Assembly: GCF_036634195.1 (NCBI RefSeq)
Contig: NZ_JAZIFY010000001.1
Coordinates: 2,676,501-2,740,500, forward strand
Origin: Streptomyces sp. P9-A4
GTDB lineage: Bacteria > Actinomycetota > Actinomycetes > Streptomycetales > Streptomycetaceae
DNA length: 64,000 nt
Reading direction: 5' to 3'
Below are positions 42,661 through 51,343 of this stretch, in pieces; within the stretch, counting starts at the first letter, position 1, and each line of letters starts with the position of its first letter. The position numbers and the translations under genes are program-made. The notes beneath the pieces are model-generated. The model saw only the letters and a list, made by a program, of their open reading frames with translations. It did no database searches and was not told where the DNA came from.

Positions 42661-44198
42661 GCCATGCCTCCGTCGTACGCGTGGGGAATCTGGTGCGGGA
42701 CACGGGGCTCGTCGGAGCCCTCGTGCGCGGTGGCCGCCGCGCTCGCCTCGCGCTCGGCGACGACGTCCCGTACGGCTTCGAGCACGCCCCGGTAGCCGGA
42801 GCAGCGGCACAGGTTGCCCGCGAGCGCCTGGCGCGCCTCCAGCTCGGTGGGGGCGTGGTTGCCCTCCAGGAGGTCATGCACCGTCATGCACATGCCGGGG
42901 ATGCAGAAGCCGCACTGGACCGTGCCGCACTTCGCCATCGCCCGCTGCACGTCGGAGGGTTCGCCGTCGACCGCGAGGCCCTCGACCGTCCGCACCTCGC
43001 TCCCGGCGGCGGTCGCCGCCGGGACCAGGCAGGAGGCGACGAGCCGGCCGTCGACCTGCACGTTGCACGCGCCGCACTCGCCCTGCGAGCAGCCGTCCTT
43101 GGCCCCCGCGAGGCCGAGCCGCTCGCGCAGCACGTAGAGCAGGGACTCACCGATCCAGGAACCGGTGACGGGCCGGTCGGCGCCGTTGACCCGGAGGGTG
43201 TACGAGGTGTGGGGGTGCTCGTCGCTGTCGGTGGACGCGAAGGCGCCCGCGGCGGGCTCGACTACGTCCTCGGGAGGAGCGGGATCGGGGGCAGGGGCAG
43301 GGGCAGGGGCAGGGGCAGGGTCGGGGCCGAGGGCAGGGTCGGGGCCGAGGTCGGAGTCGGGCGTGCCCGGCTCATCGGCCGTCTCACCGCCGTCCGCGGC
43401 ATCCGCGTCGCCGTCCGCCGCTGCGCCATCCGGCCCCGCGTCTTCCACCGGCTCCTCACCCGGTTCGGCGAGGGCCTCCGCCACGGGCTCCTCCGGCAGC
43501 GCCCACGGTGCCGGAGCGCCACCCGGCAGCGTCGCCGGGGCCTCGGCGTACGGCCTGAGGGGCGGGGCGGCGAACTCGCCCTGCTCCGCACCCGCCTCGG
43601 CCACTCCCACCGCGTCCGGCACGACCGCCTCCGGCACAACCGTCTCCGGTACAACCGTCTCCGGTACGGGCGGAATCGACCACTGTCCGGTGGAGCCGGG
43701 GTCCACGGCGGGCGCCGCCACCTCCGTGAAGCGCCACTCGGCGGTCGCGTGCGGGTCCTGCGCCAGGTACTCGGCGTGCCCGGCCCGGTCGGCCTCCCCG
43801 ATCCGGCCGGCTTCCCCGACCTGACCGACCTGACCGACCTGCCCGACCTGTTCCACGTACGCGGGCGGCCTGAACTGCTCCGCGCCCCCGAACCCCCGCT
43901 CCGCCCCCTCGACGTACTCGTTCCCGTCGAAGTACTGCGTCTGCTCCGCCTGCGCCGGCAGGTGGACCGCCCAGGTGCCCGTCGCCGCCGGGTCCGTCGC
44001 CGCCTGCGGGGCGAGGGGCTGGAGCGGGGTGATCATCGGCGGTACGTAGCCGTGGCCCGGCGCCTCCAGCGGGACGCCGTCCAGCATGAAGTCGGGCGGC
44101 AGCTGGACGAACGCCGTCGCGTCGCCGTCGTACCCCTCGCTCTGCGGGATCGGCTCCCAGCCGCCCGGGTTCCGGTGCTGCTCTTCGTTGTTGCTCAC
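42657..44198 (-). CDS. [2Fe-2S] subunit of the molybdenum hydroxylase with long N-terminal extension
   Basis: 513 residues. Only the last 165-180 residues form the standard subunit: plant-type cluster CSQGECGAC with a further Cys in RLVASCLV, then the second cluster QCGFCIPGMCM and NLCRCSGYRGVLEAV. The first 330 residues are acidic, Pro/Ala-rich and repetitive, including VGQ repeats, a PETVV repeat and an Ala-Pro dipeptide run. GTG at 44198 (VSNNEEQ) overlaps the FAD-subunit stop by four bases. The long extension is unusual for a soluble electron-transfer subunit. Much of it looks disordered. Confidence 0.88.
   Translation of the reverse strand: MSNNEEQHRNPGGWEPIPQSEGYDGDATAFVQLPPDFMLDGVPLEAPGHGYVPPMITPLQPLAPQAATDPAATGTWAVHLPAQAEQTQYFDGNEYVEGAERGFGGAEQFRPPAYVEQVGQVGQVGQVGEAGRIGEADRAGHAEYLAQDPHATAEWRFTEVAAPAVDPGSTGQWSIPPVPETVVPETVVPEAVVPDAVGVAEAGAEQGEFAAPPLRPYAEAPATLPGGAPAPWALPEEPVAEALAEPGEEPVEDAGPDGAAADGDADAADGGETADEPGTPDSDLGPDPALGPDPAPAPAPAPAPDPAPPEDVVEPAAGAFASTDSDEHPHTSYTLRVNGADRPVTGSWIGESLLYVLRERLGLAGAKDGCSQGECGACNVQVDGRLVASCLVPAATAAGSEVRTVEGLAVDGEPSDVQRAMAKCGTVQCGFCIPGMCMTVHDLLEGNHAPTELEARQALAGNLCRCSGYRGVLEAVRDVVAEREASAAATAHEGSDEPRVPHQIPHAYDGGMA
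43286..43350. repeat. In-frame GGGGCA hexanucleotide repeat in the [2Fe-2S] gene
   Basis: Several head-to-tail GGGGCA units are followed by degenerate GGGTCGGGGCCGAG copies. On the coding strand they give an Ala-Pro dipeptide run. Other in-frame tandems in the same gene are 43621-43665 (three 15-base units, PETVV-type) and 43812-43850 (9-base units, VGQ). Confidence 0.8.
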
Positions 44199-45070
44199 GA
44201 CAGTGCCCTCCCCAGTGCCCGTCGGGCGAGTGCGGCGACCGTGCGCCGCAGGTGCTGTACGGCCGGGGGCAACGCCTCGTCGCCCGGCGGGTCCGGGATG
44301 CAGGCGGCGGCGACGTACTCGCCGAAGGCCGCCAGTGCCTCCGGGGCGAGGCCCCGGTCGTTGTCCCAGTCCACCAGCGAGGCGATCCAGCGCTCCGCCT
44401 CCAGCGGGCGCAGCGGCATCGGGGCCACGGCGCCGACCGCGCAGCGCACCCCGCGCCGGGCCGGGTCGAGGACGACGGCGACGGAGGCGGTGGCGCGGGC
44501 CGGGCCGGTGCGGCCGGTGGCCTTGACGAAGACCTGGGGGGCGTGGAGGAGCGGGACGCGGACGAAGGCGACGAGCTCGCCGGGGGCCAGCAGGTCGCGT
44601 CCCGCGAGCAGGTGGGAGACGGGGATCTCGCGGCTGCCGAGCGGCCCGAGGACGACGAGGTCGGCCTCCAGGGCGGCGAGGACGGGCAGCGAGTCGCCGG
44701 TGGGCGCGGCGGTGACGACGTTGCCGCCGAGGGTGCCGGCGTTGCGGATCTGGGGCGGCCCCGCGGCGCGGGAGGCGGCGGCGAGGGCCGGGATGAGGGC
44801 GGCGAAGTCGGGGCGGCCCATCCGGGCGTGGGTGAGGCCCGCGCCGAGGAGGGCGTGGCCGTCCTGGTACTGCCAGCCGCGGATCTCGTTGATGCGGCTC
44901 AGGCCGACGAGTCCGGCGGGGCGGAGCTGCCCCTTGTTGACGGCGGCCATCAGGTCGGTGCCACCGGCGACGGGGACGGCGGCCGGCATCGCCGTGAGCG
45001 CCGCCACGGCCTCGTCGAGCGAGGCGGGCAGCGTCACGGACTGCGCCGTCTGTGGTGCGTGCGTGGTCAA
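44195..45070 (-). CDS. FAD-binding subunit of the molybdenum hydroxylase
   Basis: 291 residues. The medium subunit carries VPVAGGTDLMAAVNKGQLRP (FAD-binding loop) and PPQIRNAGTLGGNVVTAAPT, with the TLGGN motif, then a C-terminal CO-dehydrogenase flavoprotein domain. TTG at 45070 was chosen over an earlier frame start because GGGAAGGGG precedes it by seven bases and the length is then normal. It is the first gene of the operon FAD-[2Fe-2S]-Mo, each pair overlapping by GTGA, so the three subunits are made together. Confidence 0.87.
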   Translation of the reverse strand: MTTHAPQTAQSVTLPASLDEAVAALTAMPAAVPVAGGTDLMAAVNKGQLRPAGLVGLSRINEIRGWQYQDGHALLGAGLTHARMGRPDFAALIPALAAASRAAGPPQIRNAGTLGGNVVTAAPTGDSLPVLAALEADLVVLGPLGSREIPVSHLLAGRDLLAPGELVAFVRVPLLHAPQVFVKATGRTGPARATASVAVVLDPARRGVRCAVGAVAPMPLRPLEAERWIASLVDWDNDRGLAPEALAAFGEYVAAACIPDPPGDEALPPAVQHLRRTVAALARRALGRALS

Positions 45071-45295
45071 CCCGCTGCCCCTTCCCGGTGTCCCGGTGGT
45101 CCCCGACTGTGCCCGGCGGTCGCGCCTGCGTGTGGGCGTACCGTACGTGCTCACAGGCCGGACGTGGCAACTCTGGCACATCTTCCGAGCGGTCCGGCGC
45201 GAGGGCCCGCGAAGGACTGTTCCGTCCGGGACGCCCCGAGGGGAGACGGTAACTTCCGTTTCGCCGCTCTTGGGTGAAGGGGGATGTCGGGTCTC

Positions 45296-46954
45296 TCACA
45301 CGATCGGGGGCGTCCCTTCCAGGGGGCGCCCGAGGACCCCGGGGCGCTGCTGCCGGGGGTGGGGTCCGGCGGGCGGCCGGTAGTCGACGCCGAGGGCGTC
45401 CAGACGGCGGTAGTGGGTGCGCATCCGGCGCTCGAAGCCCGGGTGGTCGCGCGCCTCCGGCGCGGGGAGCGCGGACCAGGCGACCTCGGCGAAGGCGGCG
45501 AGGCGGGGGAAGACCTGGTAATCGACGCGGGACCGGTTCTCCATCACCTCGGTCCAGACGTTGGCCTGGGTTCCCAGGATGTGGGCGGCGGCCTCGGGCG
45601 AGAGGCCCGGCGGTACGGGCTCGAAGCGATAGACGTCCTCCAGGGTGCGGACGTATCCGATGGGCATCGGCTCGTCCTCGCCCGGTGCCTGACGGTGGTC
45701 CAGGTAGACCTGCTGCTCGGGGCACATGACGACGTCGTGCCCGGCCTCGGCGGCGGCGATGCCGCCTCCGTAGCCCCGCCAGGACGAGACGGCGGCGCCG
45801 TCGGCGAGGCCGCCCTCAAGGATCTCGTCCCAGCCGATGAGGCGGCGTCCGCGCACGGTCAGCCAGCGGTCGAAGTGGCGGATGAACCAGGACTGGAGGC
45901 CGTCCTCGTCCGCCACCCCCAGTTCCTTGATGCGGGCCTGGGCTGCCGGGGAGGCCTTCCACTGGTCCTTGGGGCACTCGTCGCCGCCGACGTGCACGAA
46001 GGTCGACGGGAAGAGGCCGAGGACCTCCTCGAAGACGCCCTCGTAGAAGCGCAGGACGGTCTCGGTGGGGGCGAGGACGTTGGGGTTGACGCCCCAGGTG
46101 TCCCAGACGGTGAGGGCGGCGGTGTCGACGACGTCGGTGTTGCCGAGTTCGGGGTAGGCGGAGATGGCGGCCTGCGAGTGGCCGGGGAGGTCGATCTCGG
46201 GGACGACGGTGATGTGCCGCTCGGCGGCGTGGGCGACGATCTCGCGGATGTCGTCCTGGGTGTAGAACCCGCCGTGCGGGGTGTCGTCCCAGAGCGGCGA
46301 GGCCCGGTGCCCCCACTTGCTGCGGGCCCGCCAGGAGCCGGCCTCGGTGAGCCGGGGGTGGCGCTTGATCTCGATGCGCCAGCCCTGGTCGTCGGTGAGG
46401 TGGAAGTGGAAGACGTTGAGCTTGTGGGCGGCGAGGAGGTCGAGGTAGCGCAGGACGTCGTCCTTGGGCAGGAAGTGCCGGGAGACGTCGAGCATGAGGC
46501 CGCGCCAGCCGAAGCGGGGCCGGTCGGCGACGGTGACGTACGGGAGGTCCGGGTGCCCGGCTCCGACGGGCGCCCTGCGGTACGCCTCCGGGCCGAGGAG
46601 CTGACGGAGGGTCTGGGCGCCCCAGAACACTCCGGCGGGGCCGCCGCCCTCGATGACGACGGCGGCGTCGGGGTCCTCCGTGGTGAGGCGGTAGCCCTCG
46701 GGGCCGTACTCCCGCTCCACGTCCTCGCTGATCCGCAGGCGTACGGCGTGCTCGCCGGCCCCGTCGGGGAGGGGCAGCCCGGTGGCGGCGCCCAGGACGG
46801 TACGGAGCCAGCGGGCGGTGGACCCGGTGCCGGTTCCGGCGTCGAGGGTGGTCCGCTCGTCGAGCGGGAAACGGCCCGGGGAGTCCCCGCGTACCTCCTG
46901 GAGGAGCGGCGCCGGGATCAGGTCCATGCCGGGGTACGGGTCAGTGGGAGTCAT
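45296..46954 (-). CDS. Beta-N-acetylhexosaminidase (GH20)
   Basis: 552 residues without a signal peptide, so probably cytoplasmic. The GH20 catalytic pair is Asp325-Glu326 in HVGGDECPK. An N-terminal GH20b-like domain precedes FGWRGLMLDVSRHFLPKDD, FHFHLTDDQGWRIEIKRHP and TVVPEIDLPGHSQAAI. The enzyme releases terminal GlcNAc from chitobiose or related oligosaccharides. It lies four bases downstream of the sugar ABC permease genes, so it would cleave what the importer brings in. The operon is preceded by a DasR-like site. Confidence 0.93.
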   Translation of the reverse strand: MTPTDPYPGMDLIPAPLLQEVRGDSPGRFPLDERTTLDAGTGTGSTARWLRTVLGAATGLPLPDGAGEHAVRLRISEDVEREYGPEGYRLTTEDPDAAVVIEGGGPAGVFWGAQTLRQLLGPEAYRRAPVGAGHPDLPYVTVADRPRFGWRGLMLDVSRHFLPKDDVLRYLDLLAAHKLNVFHFHLTDDQGWRIEIKRHPRLTEAGSWRARSKWGHRASPLWDDTPHGGFYTQDDIREIVAHAAERHITVVPEIDLPGHSQAAISAYPELGNTDVVDTAALTVWDTWGVNPNVLAPTETVLRFYEGVFEEVLGLFPSTFVHVGGDECPKDQWKASPAAQARIKELGVADEDGLQSWFIRHFDRWLTVRGRRLIGWDEILEGGLADGAAVSSWRGYGGGIAAAEAGHDVVMCPEQQVYLDHRQAPGEDEPMPIGYVRTLEDVYRFEPVPPGLSPEAAAHILGTQANVWTEVMENRSRVDYQVFPRLAAFAEVAWSALPAPEARDHPGFERRMRTHYRRLDALGVDYRPPAGPHPRQQRPGVLGRPLEGTPPIV

Positions 46955-46958
46955 CGCG

Positions 46959-47810
46959 TCAGTCCTTCACCGCCCCGCCCAGTCCCGAGACCAGGCGGCG
47001 CTGTACGAGTACGAAGAAGACGAGCACCGGGATCGTCATCACGGTCGACCCGGCCATGATTCCTCCCCAGTCGTTCTCGTCTGGTTTGAAGAAGACGAGC
47101 AGGGCCATCGGGAGGGTCGACTGCGAGGTGTCGCTGATGAGGAACGACTTCGCGAAGAGGAAGTCGTTCCAGGTGGAGATGAACGAGAAGACGCTCGTCG
47201 CCACGAGGCCGGGGAAGACCAGCGGGAAGAGGATCTGCCAGAGGAAGCGGGTACGGCTCGCGCCGTCGATCTGGGCCTGCTCCTCCAGCGCCTCCGGGAC
47301 CGCCTTCACGAAGCCGCGCAGCATCCAGATCGCGAAGGGCAGCGAGAAGGCGATGTGCGGCAGGATCAGCGAGCCGAGGGTGTTGAGCTGGCCGAGGTCC
47401 CGCATGAGGAAGAACAGCGGGATCGTCAGGGCCTCGACCGGCACCATCTGGGCGACGAGGAACATGACGAGCAGCGTCGTCCGGAACCGGAAGCGGAACC
47501 GGGTGACGGCCGTCGCCGCCAGGAAGGCGATGAGGGCGGAGGCGAGGACGACCGTGACCGCCACGATCAGCGAGTTGAGGAAGTAGCGGCCGAACTCCTG
47601 CTGCTCGAAGACCCGCCGGAAGGAGTCGAGCGACGGGGACAGCGTCCACGGCCGGGGCTCGGTGGACTGGATCTCGCCAGCCGGTTTGAAGGCCGAGAGG
47701 ACCATCCAGTAGAGCGGGAAGGCGACGGCGCCGGCGACGAGCAGGGTGACCGCCTCGGCGGCGAGCCGTCCGGGGCGGCGGATGCGGAACCGGGTCACCG
47801 ATGCGCTCAC
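46959..47810 (-). CDS. Sugar ABC transporter permease, MalG type
   Basis: 283 residues with six membrane helices and the EAA loop EALEEQAQIDGASRTRFLWQ, which contacts the ATPase. No ATPase gene is present here; in Streptomyces such carbohydrate importers typically share the ATPase MsiK. GTG 47810 overlaps the stop of the MalF-type gene (GTGA). The operon order is binding protein, MalF, MalG, hexosaminidase. The likely substrate is a GlcNAc-containing oligosaccharide, inferred from the GH20 gene and the regulatory site. Confidence 0.9.
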   Translation of the reverse strand: MSASVTRFRIRRPGRLAAEAVTLLVAGAVAFPLYWMVLSAFKPAGEIQSTEPRPWTLSPSLDSFRRVFEQQEFGRYFLNSLIVAVTVVLASALIAFLAATAVTRFRFRFRTTLLVMFLVAQMVPVEALTIPLFFLMRDLGQLNTLGSLILPHIAFSLPFAIWMLRGFVKAVPEALEEQAQIDGASRTRFLWQILFPLVFPGLVATSVFSFISTWNDFLFAKSFLISDTSQSTLPMALLVFFKPDENDWGGIMAGSTVMTIPVLVFFVLVQRRLVSGLGGAVKD

Positions 47811-48770
47811 AGTTCTTCTCCCTGGCGTCGCAGCAGCCGCAGGTAGACGAGCGTCACGGCCAGCAGGAGGAGCAGCATGACGACGCCGATCGCCGAGCCC
47901 AGGCTGTACTGGGACGAGGCGAAGGCCTTCTGGTAGGCGTACACGTTGAGGACGAGGTTCTGGCCGGCGATGCCGCCGCCGTTCGTCATCACGTAGATCT
48001 GGGTGAAGAGTTTGAAGTCCCAGATGATCGACTGGATGGTGACGACGACCAGGATCGGGCGGAGCACCGGTGCCATGACCGAGTGCCAGATCCGCCACTG
48101 CGAGGCGCCGTCGAGGGCGGCGGCCTCCAGGACTTCGCCGGGGATGGCCCTGATGCCGGCGTAGACGGTGACCATCACGAACGGGAACGAGCACCAGACG
48201 ACTTCGAGGAGGACCAGCGCGAAGGCGCTGTACCGCCCGTACGTCCAGGAGAAGTCGCCCAGCCCGAGCAGTCGGTTGACGGGGCCGACCGTCGGGGTCG
48301 AAGAGGAAGACCCAGACGGTGGAGCCGGTGATCGCGGGCGTGGCCCAGGCGCCGAGCGCGGCCACCATCAGCACCAGCCGGGGCAGGGCACGCACGCGCG
48401 TGAGGAGTACGGCGAGGGCGCAGCCGACGGCGAGCGTGCTGACGACGCAGGCGGCGGCGAACAGCACGGTGGCGAGGAGGACCTGCCGGAACTGGGGGTC
48501 GGAGAAGAGGGCCGTGTAGTTGCCGAAGCCCTTGAAGGAGGTGGGTTCGCCGCCGCTGACCTGGGCCTGGGTGTACTCCAGGAAAGAGATCAGGCCGAGC
48601 TGGTAGACGGGGTAGACGAGGAGTCCGCCGAGGACGACGAGGGCGGGCAGGAGGTACAGCCAGGGGGTCCACGGGCGGTGGCCCCTGGGGCCACCGCGCC
48701 GTGCGGGCCCGGGGGCCGGGGTCGCGGTCGCACCCGGCCGCTTCTCCGGAGCGGTGAGCTGGGTCGTCAT
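47807..48770 (-). pseudogene. Sugar ABC transporter permease, MalF type, frameshifted
   Basis: The reading frame is split. Codons from ATG 48770 give a normal MalF N-terminus (WTPWLYLLPALVVLGGLLVY, helices to AITGSTVWVFLFDPD). The coding frame then shifts by one base around 48287-48291. The remainder (GPVNRLLGLGDFSWTYGRYS, WCSFPFVMVTVYAGI, EVLEAAALDGASQWRIW, the EAA loop, and RRQGEEL) lies in another frame down to 47807. Restoring one base gives a complete permease of about 320 residues. In the unshifted frame no stop is met before malG, so translation would give an Arg/Pro-rich junction fused to MalG. A sequencing error is as likely as a real mutation. Confidence 0.8.
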
Positions 48771-48775
48771 CCGGC

Positions 48776-50119
48776 TCAGCCCGCCGGGGCGAAGGCCGCG
48801 TCCATCTTCCTCGCGGCGTCGTCGGCCGCCGCCTTGACGTCCTTACGGCCGCTGACGACCTCCTGGAACATCGTGGGCAGCACGAGGGAGGCGTCGATCC
48901 GGCCCCAGCCGGGGGACGCGGGGACGAACCTGGTGCCGGCGCCGAGGGTGTCGATGAAGGGCTTCACGAAGGGCTGGCGCCGGGCGGCGGCGGCCCGGAC
49001 GTCGGTGTACGTGGGCAGGAAGCCCATGGCGTCGAAGAGCTTGCCCTGGGTCTCCTTGCCGGTGAGGGACTTGAGGAGGTCGACGGCGAGGCCGCGGTGC
49101 GAGGTGCTCCTGAGGACGCCGATGTTGTTGCCGCCCGCGAAGGCGGGGGCGATGGAGCCGGGGGTGGTGCCGGGCAGCGGGACGACGGCGTACCTGCCCT
49201 TCACGGTGCCGGCCTCGACGGCGGCGTGGCTGAAGTCGCCGCCGATGGCCATGGCGGCCTTGCCGGAGGCGAAGGCGGTGACGGTGGCGTTGCCGCCCAT
49301 CTGGGCGCATTTGGCGGCGGGGCAGTTGTCCTCGCCGAAGAGCGAGGTGTACGTGCTGATGCCCTTGAGGGCGGCCTCGCTGTTGACGGCCGCCTTGTAC
49401 GAGTCGCCGTTCGTGGTGGCGAGTTCGCCGCCGGCGGCCCAGACGAAGGGCATGGCGCCGTAGGTGTAGGCGCCGCCGACGGCGAGGCCGTACAGCTCGG
49501 GCTTCGCCTTGCGGATCTTCTTGGCGGTGGTGACCAGTTCGGCCTGGCTCCGGGGTGCGGTGAGGCCGAGTTCCTTGAACACGTCGGTGCGGTAGTAGAG
49601 GGCGCGGACGCCGACGAAGAGCGGAGCGCCGTAGACCTTGCCGCCGACGGTCACGGACTGCCTGGCGGTGGGGTCGGTGTCCTTCGCCTCGTCCCAGGCG
49701 GTGAACTCGGCGCTGATGTCGGCGAGTCCGCCGTCCTTGACGTACCCGGCGGTGTCGGTGTTGCCGTACTCGATGAGGTCGGGGGCGGACCCGGGGTCGT
49801 TGAAGGCGGCCTTGACGCGCTGGGCGCGGGTCTCGACGGGGATGTACTCGACCTCGACCTTCGCGCCCCGGTGGCCCTTCTCGAAGGCGGCGACGGCCCG
49901 GTCGACGACCTGTTCCTTGGGCTTGTTGCTCACTTCCTGGAAGAGCCAGACGCGCAGGGTGCCGGTCTTCTCGTCCGTCGTGGCCCTGCCGTCGGACGTC
50001 TGGGGCGCGCAGGCGGTGGCGGTGAGGCCGGCCAGCAGGAGTGCGGCGGCGATGGCGGTGACGGGGGTCCTCCCTGCTCGAGCGAAGCCGAGAGCAGGGG
50101 GCAGGCCGGAAAGCTTCAT
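48776..50119 (-). CDS. Sugar ABC transporter substrate-binding lipoprotein
   Basis: 447 residues. A signal peptide ends in the lipobox TATAC (Cys about 37). The family 1 solute-binding fold is seen in TLRVWLFQEVSNKPKEQVVD, YGNTDTAGYVKDGGL, VGGKVYGAPLFVGVRALYYR and AIGGDFSHAAVEAG. It binds an extracellular saccharide and delivers it to the permeases encoded downstream, five bases after its stop. It leads the operon. The context (GH20 enzyme, DasR-like site at 50218-50233) suggests chitooligosaccharide or another aminosugar as ligand. Confidence 0.92.
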   Translation of the reverse strand: MKLSGLPPALGFARAGRTPVTAIAAALLLAGLTATACAPQTSDGRATTDEKTGTLRVWLFQEVSNKPKEQVVDRAVAAFEKGHRGAKVEVEYIPVETRAQRVKAAFNDPGSAPDLIEYGNTDTAGYVKDGGLADISAEFTAWDEAKDTDPTARQSVTVGGKVYGAPLFVGVRALYYRTDVFKELGLTAPRSQAELVTTAKKIRKAKPELYGLAVGGAYTYGAMPFVWAAGGELATTNGDSYKAAVNSEAALKGISTYTSLFGEDNCPAAKCAQMGGNATVTAFASGKAAMAIGGDFSHAAVEAGTVKGRYAVVPLPGTTPGSIAPAFAGGNNIGVLRSTSHRGLAVDLLKSLTGKETQGKLFDAMGFLPTYTDVRAAAARRQPFVKPFIDTLGAGTRFVPASPGWGRIDASLVLPTMFQEVVSGRKDVKAAADDAARKMDAAFAPAG

Positions 50120-50142
50120 GAAACGGTTCCCCTCCGAGCATG

Positions 50143-50152
50143 TGTTGCAACA
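50143..50152. promoter_or_regulatory. TGTTGCAACA palindrome upstream of the sugar operon
   Basis: A 10-base perfect palindrome lies 24 bases before the binding-protein ATG, close to the ribosome site. Half-site-like TTGTG and TTGCG sequences continue to about 50182. It may be a second operator (LacI or ROK type). Confidence 0.4.
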
Positions 50153-50217
50153 TGCGCAACGAGCGTTTCGTGCTTCACAACACGCGTGAGGTTAGGCGTG
50201 CCTCCGGCGGCCCGACA

Positions 50218-50233
50218 AGAGGTCTCGACCACT
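50218..50233. promoter_or_regulatory. DasR-responsive element-like site
   Basis: AGAGGTCTCGACCACT matches the recalled dre consensus ACTGGTCTAGACCACT at 13 of 16 positions, with the GGTCT-GACC core intact. It lies about 100 bases before the binding-protein gene that leads the GH20/ABC operon. DasR is the GntR-family GlcNAc regulator of Streptomyces. Confidence 0.55.
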
Positions 50234-50270
50234 TCAACCACTCCGTGACCGCCGGAAGCACCCCGCGCAA

Positions 50271-50352
50271 CGGAACCGGACGGCGAACGAGGGAGGGAAC
50301 CGGAACCGGAACCGGAGGACGGAACCGGAGGACGGAACCGGAAAAACGGAAC
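50271..50352. repeat. GGAACC/GGAGGAC simple repeat
   Basis: Six-base GGAACC units are interspersed with GGAGGAC, giving a purine-rich tract of about 80 bases directly before the terminator of the DUF3039 gene. Confidence 0.7.
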
Positions 50353-50394
50353 GGCCCCCGCCGCGCATGCCGAAGCACGCGCGACGGGGGCCGT
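50351..50394 (-). terminator. Terminator of the DUF3039 gene
   Basis: ACGGCCCCCG (50351-50360) pairs with CGGGGGCCGT (50385-50394); inner GCGC/GCGC pairing extends the stem. It lies 28 bases past the stop at 50422. Confidence 0.75.
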
Positions 50395-50421
50395 CACCGA
50401 CTACCCCGACGTCAGGACCGC

Positions 50422-50706
50422 TTACTTGTCCTTGCCGCCCTTGTCCTTGTCGCCGCCGGCGCCCATGGAGTCGTAGATCTCCTTGCACATCGGACAGACC
50501 GGGTACTTCTTGGGGTCGCGCCCCGGCACCCAGACCTTTCCGCACAGCGCCACGACGGGCGTGCCTTCGAGGGCGCTCGCCATGATCTTGTCCTTCTGGA
50601 CGTAATGGGCGTAGCGCTCGTGGTCGCCGTCACCGTGGGACACCTGCGGCGTCGGCTCGACGAGGGTTCCCGTACCTGCCCCGCGCTCGGGCTCGAGAGT
50701 GCTCAT
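50422..50706 (-). CDS. DUF3039 family protein
   Basis: 94 residues. It matches the conserved actinobacterial DUF3039 family: GDGDHERYAHYVQKDKIMAS, LCGKVWVPGRDPKKYPVCPM and CKEIYDSM, with three Cys (LC...CPMC) that may bind zinc together with the early His residues. The C-terminus is Gly/Lys/Asp-rich. The role is unknown; it is widely kept next to yqgE and murA. ATG 50706 was used instead of a start three codons upstream. Confidence 0.88.
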   Translation of the reverse strand: MSTLEPERGAGTGTLVEPTPQVSHGDGDHERYAHYVQKDKIMASALEGTPVVALCGKVWVPGRDPKKYPVCPMCKEIYDSMGAGGDKDKGGKDK

Positions 50707-50782
50707 AACCGCCAAGGGTACTGAAAGCCGGGACCCCGGGTTGACCGAAGGCGGCGGCCCCGGACCGGGGGGCGGGTCGCCC

Positions 50783-51343
50783 TCAGTTGAGGGACGGGTC
50801 GTCGGGGTAGGTCGCGATCATCGCGAGTTCGCCGCGCTGCCGCCGGAGCACCTGCCGCCAGAGGCTCTCGGGGCGGGGCGAGGAGACGTCGCCGGGCTCC
50901 GACTCGACCACGTACCAGGCTCCGTCGCCGAGCTCGGACTCCAGCTGGCCGGGGCCCCAGCCCGCGTACCCGGCGAAGATCCGCAGCGAGCCGAGGGCGG
51001 GTCCGAGCAGTTCGGGCGGGGTCTCCAGGTCGACGAGTCCGATCGCCCCGTACACCCGCCGCCAGCCGAGCGGGCCCTCGTCGCCGGGGATCACGGCGAC
51101 GCCGAGGGCGGCGTCGAGGGAGACGGGTCCGCCCTGGAAGACGACGCCGGGCTCGCCGGCGAGTCCGGCCCAGGGCGCGAGGATGTCGCCGACGGTCAGG
51201 GGCGTCGGCCGGTTGAGGACCACGCCGAGCGAGCCCTCGTCGTCGTGGTCGAGCAGCAGCACCACCGCGCGGTCGAAATTCGGGTCCGCCAGCGCGGGGG
51301 TGGCGACAAGCAGCCGTCCTGTGAGCGAGGACACCTCGGTCAT
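50783..51343 (-). CDS. yqgE: YqgE/AlgH family protein
   Basis: 186 residues. Family sequence is clear from LTGRLLVATPALADPNFDRA, VVLLLDHDDEGSLGVVLNRP, FQGGPVSLDAALGV and FAGYAGWGPGQLESEL. The family is widespread, soluble, and of unknown biochemical function. ATG 51343 (MTEVSSL) gives the normal length; a longer frame to 51391 has no support. It stands upstream of DUF3039 on the same strand, 76 bases apart, and divergent from murA. Confidence 0.9.
   Translation of the reverse strand: MTEVSSLTGRLLVATPALADPNFDRAVVLLLDHDDEGSLGVVLNRPTPLTVGDILAPWAGLAGEPGVVFQGGPVSLDAALGVAVIPGDEGPLGWRRVYGAIGLVDLETPPELLGPALGSLRIFAGYAGWGPGQLESELGDGAWYVVESEPGDVSSPRPESLWRQVLRRQRGELAMIATYPDDPSLN

Larger units (their letters stand above)
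50120..50421. other. Regulatory region of the sugar operon and tail-to-head gap to DUF3039 gene
   Basis: Contains GGAGGGG before the binding-protein start, the TGTTGCAACA palindrome, a DasR-like site, a GGAACC-type repeat and a terminator, each listed separately. No gene is seen. Confidence 0.6.

Noticed and set aside
42657..45725. 1022-codon frame extending the [2Fe-2S] subunit upstream
   Set aside because: The extension overlaps the FAD-subunit gene in another frame and is Arg/Pro-rich shadow; the GTGA overlap at 44198 marks the real start.
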